Source of the DNA: Anadara kagoshimensis
Taxonomy: Eukaryota; Mollusca; Bivalvia; Arcoida; Arcidae
Assembly (NCBI GenBank): GCA_021292105.1
Contig: CM037861.1
Coordinates: 50,432,920-50,496,919 of the forward strand
Direction: 5' to 3'
Length of the DNA stretch: 64,000 bases
The first letter of the stretch is position 1; each line of letters starts with the position of its first letter. The position numbers and the translations under genes were made by a program. Below are positions 59,011 to 64,000 of the stretch, piece by piece. Under the pieces are notes generated by a model that was given only the letters and a program-made list of their open reading frames with translations, was not told the DNA's origin and did not search any database.

Positions 59011-59237
59011 ATTATAGTGCTTCATATTTGACCTGGCCGTTTGACCTTTAATTCGAATATCAGATTGGGCTTAAAAACTGTGTGATTTCAGTAAGACATT
59101 ACGTTTCACTTTAACTTAAACACCCAGTACCAAGTATTACTATCGCCTATCCTTATAAGCCAACTTGTTACACAATTGAATATGCCTGTTTGAATATTCA
59201 AATTAAAAGTCACACGGCCAGGTCAAACTTGATGAAC
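59011..59237. mobile_element. MITE-like element with 10-bp flanking direct repeats
   Basis: TTTGACCTGGCCGTTTGACC at the left is inverted as CACACGGCCAGGTCAAACTT at the right. TAAATCACGC flanks both sides (59001-59010 and 59238-59247). The TIR resembles family T, but the flanks differ. Confidence 0.6.
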
Positions 59238-59616
59238 TAAATCACGCTTTATTTGCTATACTCTGAGTTCGAATCCTAGTCGTGAATATTTATAGCCTCA
59301 CAAAGACAATAAAACCAGTAAATATAAACTGGTATGCTTTTCTAATCATTTGCATTTTACAGGACTTGATGAATTCGCAAAAACTTGACATTTTTGAAGT
59401 ATGCTGTTAAGCCATGTCAGTTTTTCTCAATGTTAAACTCCGCTGGCGGGTAGGTTTTTAAAATTCAAGCGTGAAAGAACAAACATTTTTATTCTGTTTT
59501 TGTTTTTTTTTGGGGAAAATATCAATCATTTAAAGGTTAAGGTTTTATTTATTTCATGGTTTTATTTTGTTCTTTTTAAAATCAAATTTTTTACCGTGTT
59601 TTATATTTTGTTACAG

Positions 59617-59668
59617 TAAGTAAGTAAGTAAGTAAGTGAGTGAGTGAGTGAGTGAGTGAGTGAGTGAG
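59617..59668 (+). repeat. AGTA/AGTG tetranucleotide microsatellite
   Basis: About five AAGT units then about eight GAGT units. Confidence 0.95.
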
Positions 59669-59765
59669 CGCCTTTTTTTTACAATTGTGCTAATTTTTTG
59701 GACTGATTATTGTTTTTGTTTCGTGTTTTACCTGATGTGTGGGTAAAATTTGATGGACACTTAAC

Positions 59766-59793
59766 AAAAAAAAAAAAAAAAAAAAAAAAAAAA
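59766..59793 (+). repeat. Poly-A tract
   Basis: About 28 A residues. Confidence 0.95.
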
Positions 59794-60220
59794 CTGGTAT
59801 CCTTACTATCCTTGAACGCCCACATCCTATTATATAACACCAGCGATGGATATATCACTCAACGTCAAAGATCAAGCTTAAAGTATTGACACTTGATATT
59901 TTTAAAATGTCATAAGATGATTTTCTATTTTAAAAAGTTATTAGCATATAAGAACTGTAATTGTAAATTAAAAAGCAACGACATTATATTATGTACGTAT
60001 TAATTTGCAAAAGCTATACTATTGCAGTTTGTATTCAATATCAATATTGGTTCTTTGTCTTCTTAATATTTTACCATACGCGCCTGATTATATAACAAAG
60101 CTAAAGTCTAACTAGAGCCCATTGGCCCACCAGGCCGGATCTTATCCAGTTTTCAGTGACATGTGCAATATTCGTCCTTGGAGAGCACAGAGGTACTCGC
60201 ATCATATTTGCCCCCAGCTA

Positions 60221-60422
60221 CAGTACAGGCCTGGCGAAAGTTTAACACTGGTGAACGGGAAAGAGTTGCCGAGTGGCCGAGGTAGTAATACGTCGACGAA
60301 TAACTGAAGAAATATGGATAACAACTGCCGACAAAAATTTGTGAAATACTAGTAGCAAACAAAAAGCTGAGAAGAGCTGTCCATTCGCTACTTTATGTTA
60401 AACTTTCGACAGGCCTGTACTG
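60221..60422. mobile_element. Mariner-type MITE (family M), best copy
   Basis: Termini CAGTACAGGCCTGGCGAAAG and (inverted) CAGTACAGGCCTGTCGAAAG, each followed by TTTAACA, with TA on both sides (60219-60220 and 60423-60424). A 27-bp TIR starting CAGT with a TA duplication is the Tc1/mariner pattern. 202 bp, no transposase. Confidence 0.85.
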
Positions 60423-60654
60423 TATTAATTTGACAGCTAGATGGACAGGAATGATGACAAAAAAATGCTCAAGGAAATACCATGCAGTCCGGTTTCCTAT
60501 CCAACGATCCTTGAGTCATGATTTCGCGACCTTTACCAGTCTGTCACCTGTTCTAATGTAATGCCAAAGGTCGTGCAATTACTTTTGACAAGTATCGTGT
60601 ATTTGTTTTAGAGAATAATTTGAGCTTATGATAAATAAAAAAAAAACCTGTCTA

Positions 60655-60755
60655 AATCAAAAACAAGCATACTAATCCATGTCCGAATCACAATCCAGGA
60701 ACAAAGTAAAAACTTTGAAACTGACAAGTTAGGTTAGACACGTGAAGTTGAAAAT
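60655..60755 (-). mobile_element. Retroelement extreme 3' end
   Basis: 'CATACTAATCCATGTCCGAA' to 'GTTAGACACGTGAAGTTG'. Confidence 0.75.
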
Positions 60756-61424
60756 GAGGCCCGGTGAAAACCACATTTATAGTAACTTATACCCAGGTTT
60801 TTAAAATTGCAACCAGAGATTACAAAATTACCCTTTTTTGTCAAAATAGTTTTATTAAGAGGTAACCAAATTAACAATGTCAATCTTTGCCTAAAACCCT
60901 ATTTTAAAACGTTATCATACTTCATGAAAGCAATTTCATTCAATCTAAAATTTTCTATGTCCAACAACTCAATCTTTTTAGAATTTTAAGGCATAACCCG
61001 ATTCATCAATTAAGTTTGAGAGTAAGAAAATAACATAATTCTTGCATCATTTTCATGAAGTTTTTCCCACATGTTCTTGGAAGTAAAAACGGTTAAGGAT
61101 TGGTTTTCTCATCTAGAATCAAACAATTATAAATATATTGTTTGGATTTATTAGATTTTTAAGAGAAGTGCATTTTAGTGTTTTCAAATAAATTACCATG
61201 TGAAATAAATATAATTTTGTATTTTCGTGTTGGGGGCTAGTCTCAAAACTGATTAAGGCAGAAAATGATTATTGTTAACATTTACATATATTTCACAGGT
61301 GAAAAGAGTATAAGGCGGCTTTTATTAAACATTCATAAATCAGTGACAATATCTGCTTGCTCAATAAACATTAGGGCAGTAAAGTTACGACAGTTTTTAA
61401 AGGGACTAAAGAGACAGTTGCAGA

Positions 61425-61575
61425 TGTAGCTAGCTAAATAGGAGGTACTTACCCTTCCGAGGCACCAAGCCTCATTTTCCTGGTGGAAGTTCACGTGGTT
61501 AACCTGAATTGTCAGTTTCAAGGTTTTTACTTTGCTTCTGGATTGTGATTTGGACATGGATTAGTATGTTTTTTT
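61425..61575 (+). mobile_element. Retroelement 3'-tail fragment
   Basis: 'GTAGCTAGCTAAATAGGAGG', 'CCTGGTGGAAGTTCACGTG', ending 'GGACATGGATTAGTATGTTT' before a T run. Confidence 0.75.
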
Positions 61576-62654
61576 TTTTTTAATTTTTAAAAGGACTAAA
61601 GAGACAGTTAAAACCAAAAGAGTAAATAAACGGCATAGAACGAAACGATTGGTTTTGATTAGGCAGCGATTAGAAATGAAATTCACTGCCTGTCTGAAGC
61701 AAAGGAGTTTTAATACTAGTGAATTGAACATTTCTCTCTCAGATACACACAAATTTTTGTTAGTCTCTTGCACAAGATATTGGTAAAATTTAGAGAGACT
61801 TTAGACAGGAAGGTTACAAATTGTTTATTTGGATGACACATTATGTAAATGCTCATTATGGCTTAGGGTTATGACTGTTTAAGGATGTCACCCTTTAGTA
61901 AAGGACAGAGATTCGTCATTTTACATGCAGGGTCACCCAAATATAGATGTTAAGATAAATGTAACTTTATTTTCAGGTCTAAAACATATTCAGCTGGTTA
62001 TAAAGGTGAAACGTGGTGCTGTATTTATGGAATAGTTTAACAGCCAATTTAACACCCGTGACTAACTGAGAAATCAGTTACCGCTTTGGGAAATGTCAAG
62101 TATCAATATTACGTGTTTCTGGTACTGAGTCAACTACTCCTACATGGAACAACACTGGTGTTACTGACCGAATAACAAATAATTAACGCTATTTAGCATA
62201 TTTAGTCTCAAGTCAAAAACGACATTGTTGTGAGTAAGTGGTCATTTTATATTTTTGAAAAATAAATCTTTATAAGAATATATGTTATGTCTTTTGTTAT
62301 AGGAATATAGGGGTTGTATATCAAACAAGCTCAAAAGTTGTCGTGAATGACATTTTTACGAGAACAAGATCATTATACAAATTTTGAATGCGATATTCCT
62401 TGTTTGATATACTGACAAAAAGAGAAAACGCTAAATCCGAGCAGCAGCTCTGAGCCCTATAACATGTATAAATGTTTTGAAAACAATTACCAAAGGACCC
62501 TCCTATCTGGGACCCAGGTGTTGATCACTTTTAACAAAAGCTTTTTCAATAACCCACTTTCAGGAGAGCATGAAAACCTAATGTGCCATTAAAATTGTAC
62601 TTGAAACTTGACAGAATTTCTTATCGGATAGTGATTAATTGATTGTTAAATGGC

Positions 62655-62943
62655 ATAACAGTCAAGCAGATTTCACTTATATCGAGGCGTCACCAGCTAT
62701 AGGTGCAGTGCGCTAAGGGCAATGTGCAGGAAGGTCTTTTAACGTGTCATGCTTGCCGTGACACTGTGCTTCGGAATTTAAGATCCCATCCAAAAGAACC
62801 GTGACTTTCATTTCGTAATGCCGATTGCTTGGTATAAGAACAGTCACTACCCACTTTCAAGTCTTGGGTCAGAACCGGTCTGGGATCGAACCCCTGGCCT
62901 CCCACTTACGGATCGATCACTCTACCAACTGACCTACCGCTGT
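62655..62943 (-). mobile_element. tRNA-derived SINE, copy 4
   Basis: Minus-strand head CAGCGGTAGGTCAGTTGGTA (A-box region) and GGTTCGATCCC-type B box near 62880, then the core and 'CTCGATATAAGTGAAATC'. Confidence 0.8.
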
Positions 62944-64000
62944 AAAATAAGCCTTGCTTTGGGGATTAAATGCTTTGTATTGATCTGTTTGACCTCCCAC
63001 ACACGGAGTGGGCACTTTTCAGATCAGAAAGTGAGAACACTCATGTAACTGTCTTGTTTCATGTCAGAGTTACCTCTCTTGAACCTAGTTTTTACAGCTG
63101 CAACGTTCAATACTCTGTGTTTCCATCATGGATTTAACACGCATTGTTGTAGCCTTAAATAATACTAAAATGACATCACTAAGCTAAAGGTTCTTCATAA
63201 ATCCAGTACCTTTTCAAAACTAAGAGGTTTTAGTTCCTATATGCATTTGTCTTTTCTTGTTGTAATCGTTTATTTTCCATGTACCTTTATTGTTTCGTGT
63301 CTTTGGTTACTTTATTGTAAATATAAGAATTAAATGTCATTTTTATCTGGATCATCAAGTAATGAACCAGACTTTAAAACAATCTGATAAACTGTGATCA
63401 CAGTCAATTCTTTAACCTTCTGGATACAATTACACACTAAGGTCAGCGGAAGTTTTATTACTTTTCTACGACTTTTATACTTGCAACAGCAGGAGTGATT
63501 GATTAGTTTTTTAAAATATTTTTTTTCAGTTAAAGGAAATTGATCACTTATACAAGACTTTACAGGCTCTATACAGGGTGTTCCAGAAAATATGTGTTAA
63601 ACTTTTGACAGGTCTGTTCTGTACGCTTGCCTTGTCTGTTTCGATTCCTTGTTTTAGTTGTCTGTTGTTTGGAGTTCTATGTTGTATTGGCTATTTGTGC
63701 ATTAACTTCGGTCTCAATTGCATGTGACATTCCATAAGCGAAAAGGACCCTTAGACCAAGCCAATAGTGATGCTGAAAACAAAATTTTGAAGGCAATTAA
63801 ATATAGTCTATTATCAAAGAAGGCTTTGTGTTTACTTACAATTCCTCCACAACTGGTTGGATAATTTCACTTTTATTTATTTTGTATAACCCAATGATGG
63901 TGCTAAAAATAAAAAAGTGAAATCTCAAATTTTGGACCTAAGGCCCTTTATAGCTTTATTTGCATATGGACGGTAATGTTTAAATGAAATTCAGTACAAA
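62944..64000. other. Sequence with a partial mariner-type MITE end
   Basis: 63585-63625 carries TGTTAAACTTTTGACAGGTC, then TGTTCTG followed by TA, the right end of family M; no left end was found. The remainder shows no feature. Confidence 0.45.

Overview
The window is AT-rich, intron- and repeat-laden eukaryotic DNA. It fits a bivalve or other lophotrochozoan mollusc: a split astacin metalloprotease gene with GT-AG introns, a peptide-type GPCR with a 5'UTR intron, tRNA-derived SINEs, fragments of a retroelement with a Penelope-like or related reverse transcriptase, Harbinger- and mariner-type elements, and a dense family of hammerhead-ribozyme repeats. The phylum is an inference from this element and gene mix; no species is claimed.

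Layout. About 500-3620 is a diverged tandem array (unit about 925 bp), followed by a retroelement fragment (3624-4930). From 16.5 kb down to 5.0 kb on the minus strand lies a gene I assembled from ten phase-compatible exons. It encodes a predicted secreted astacin protease with one CCP/sushi and one MAM domain (442 aa to the last strong donor, 460 aa if translation continues to a stop at 4991). Most exons are too short to stand out as open reading frames. Introns hold ribozyme repeats, retroelement tails, SINEs and foldback elements. From 16.5 to 51 kb I find no confident host exon: the region is AT-rich sequence with transposon fragments, inverted-repeat elements, duplications and microsatellites, including a 405-bp TATC run. 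A class A GPCR (351 aa) lies at 52.4-53.4 kb on the plus strand, with an inverted-repeat element 11 bp after its stop. A dead Harbinger transposon (53.9-56.2 kb) sits inside a retroelement tail. The last 8 kb holds MITEs, a satellite-like array and SINE/retroelement fragments.

The most notable system is the 'GCACTA...TAGTGC' repeat family. Read on the correct strand, its core is a type I hammerhead ribozyme: the CUGANGA box, a 5-bp stem II with a 3-nt loop, the GAAA box, a 2-bp stem III, a GUC cleavage triplet and a 6-7-bp stem I. About seventeen copies or remnants occur. Three are nearly or fully core-intact: 6361-6406 (sense strand of an astacin intron, 56 nt before the 3' splice site), 48605-48650, and 30697-30946 (a 200-bp MITE has landed in the stem II loop). 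Hammerhead-bearing small retroelements (retrozymes) and Penelope-like elements are known from animals, so the ribozyme class is not new. The family, its intronic placement and the MITE-in-loop copy are worth testing. All assignments were made by eye; no database search or folding program was run.
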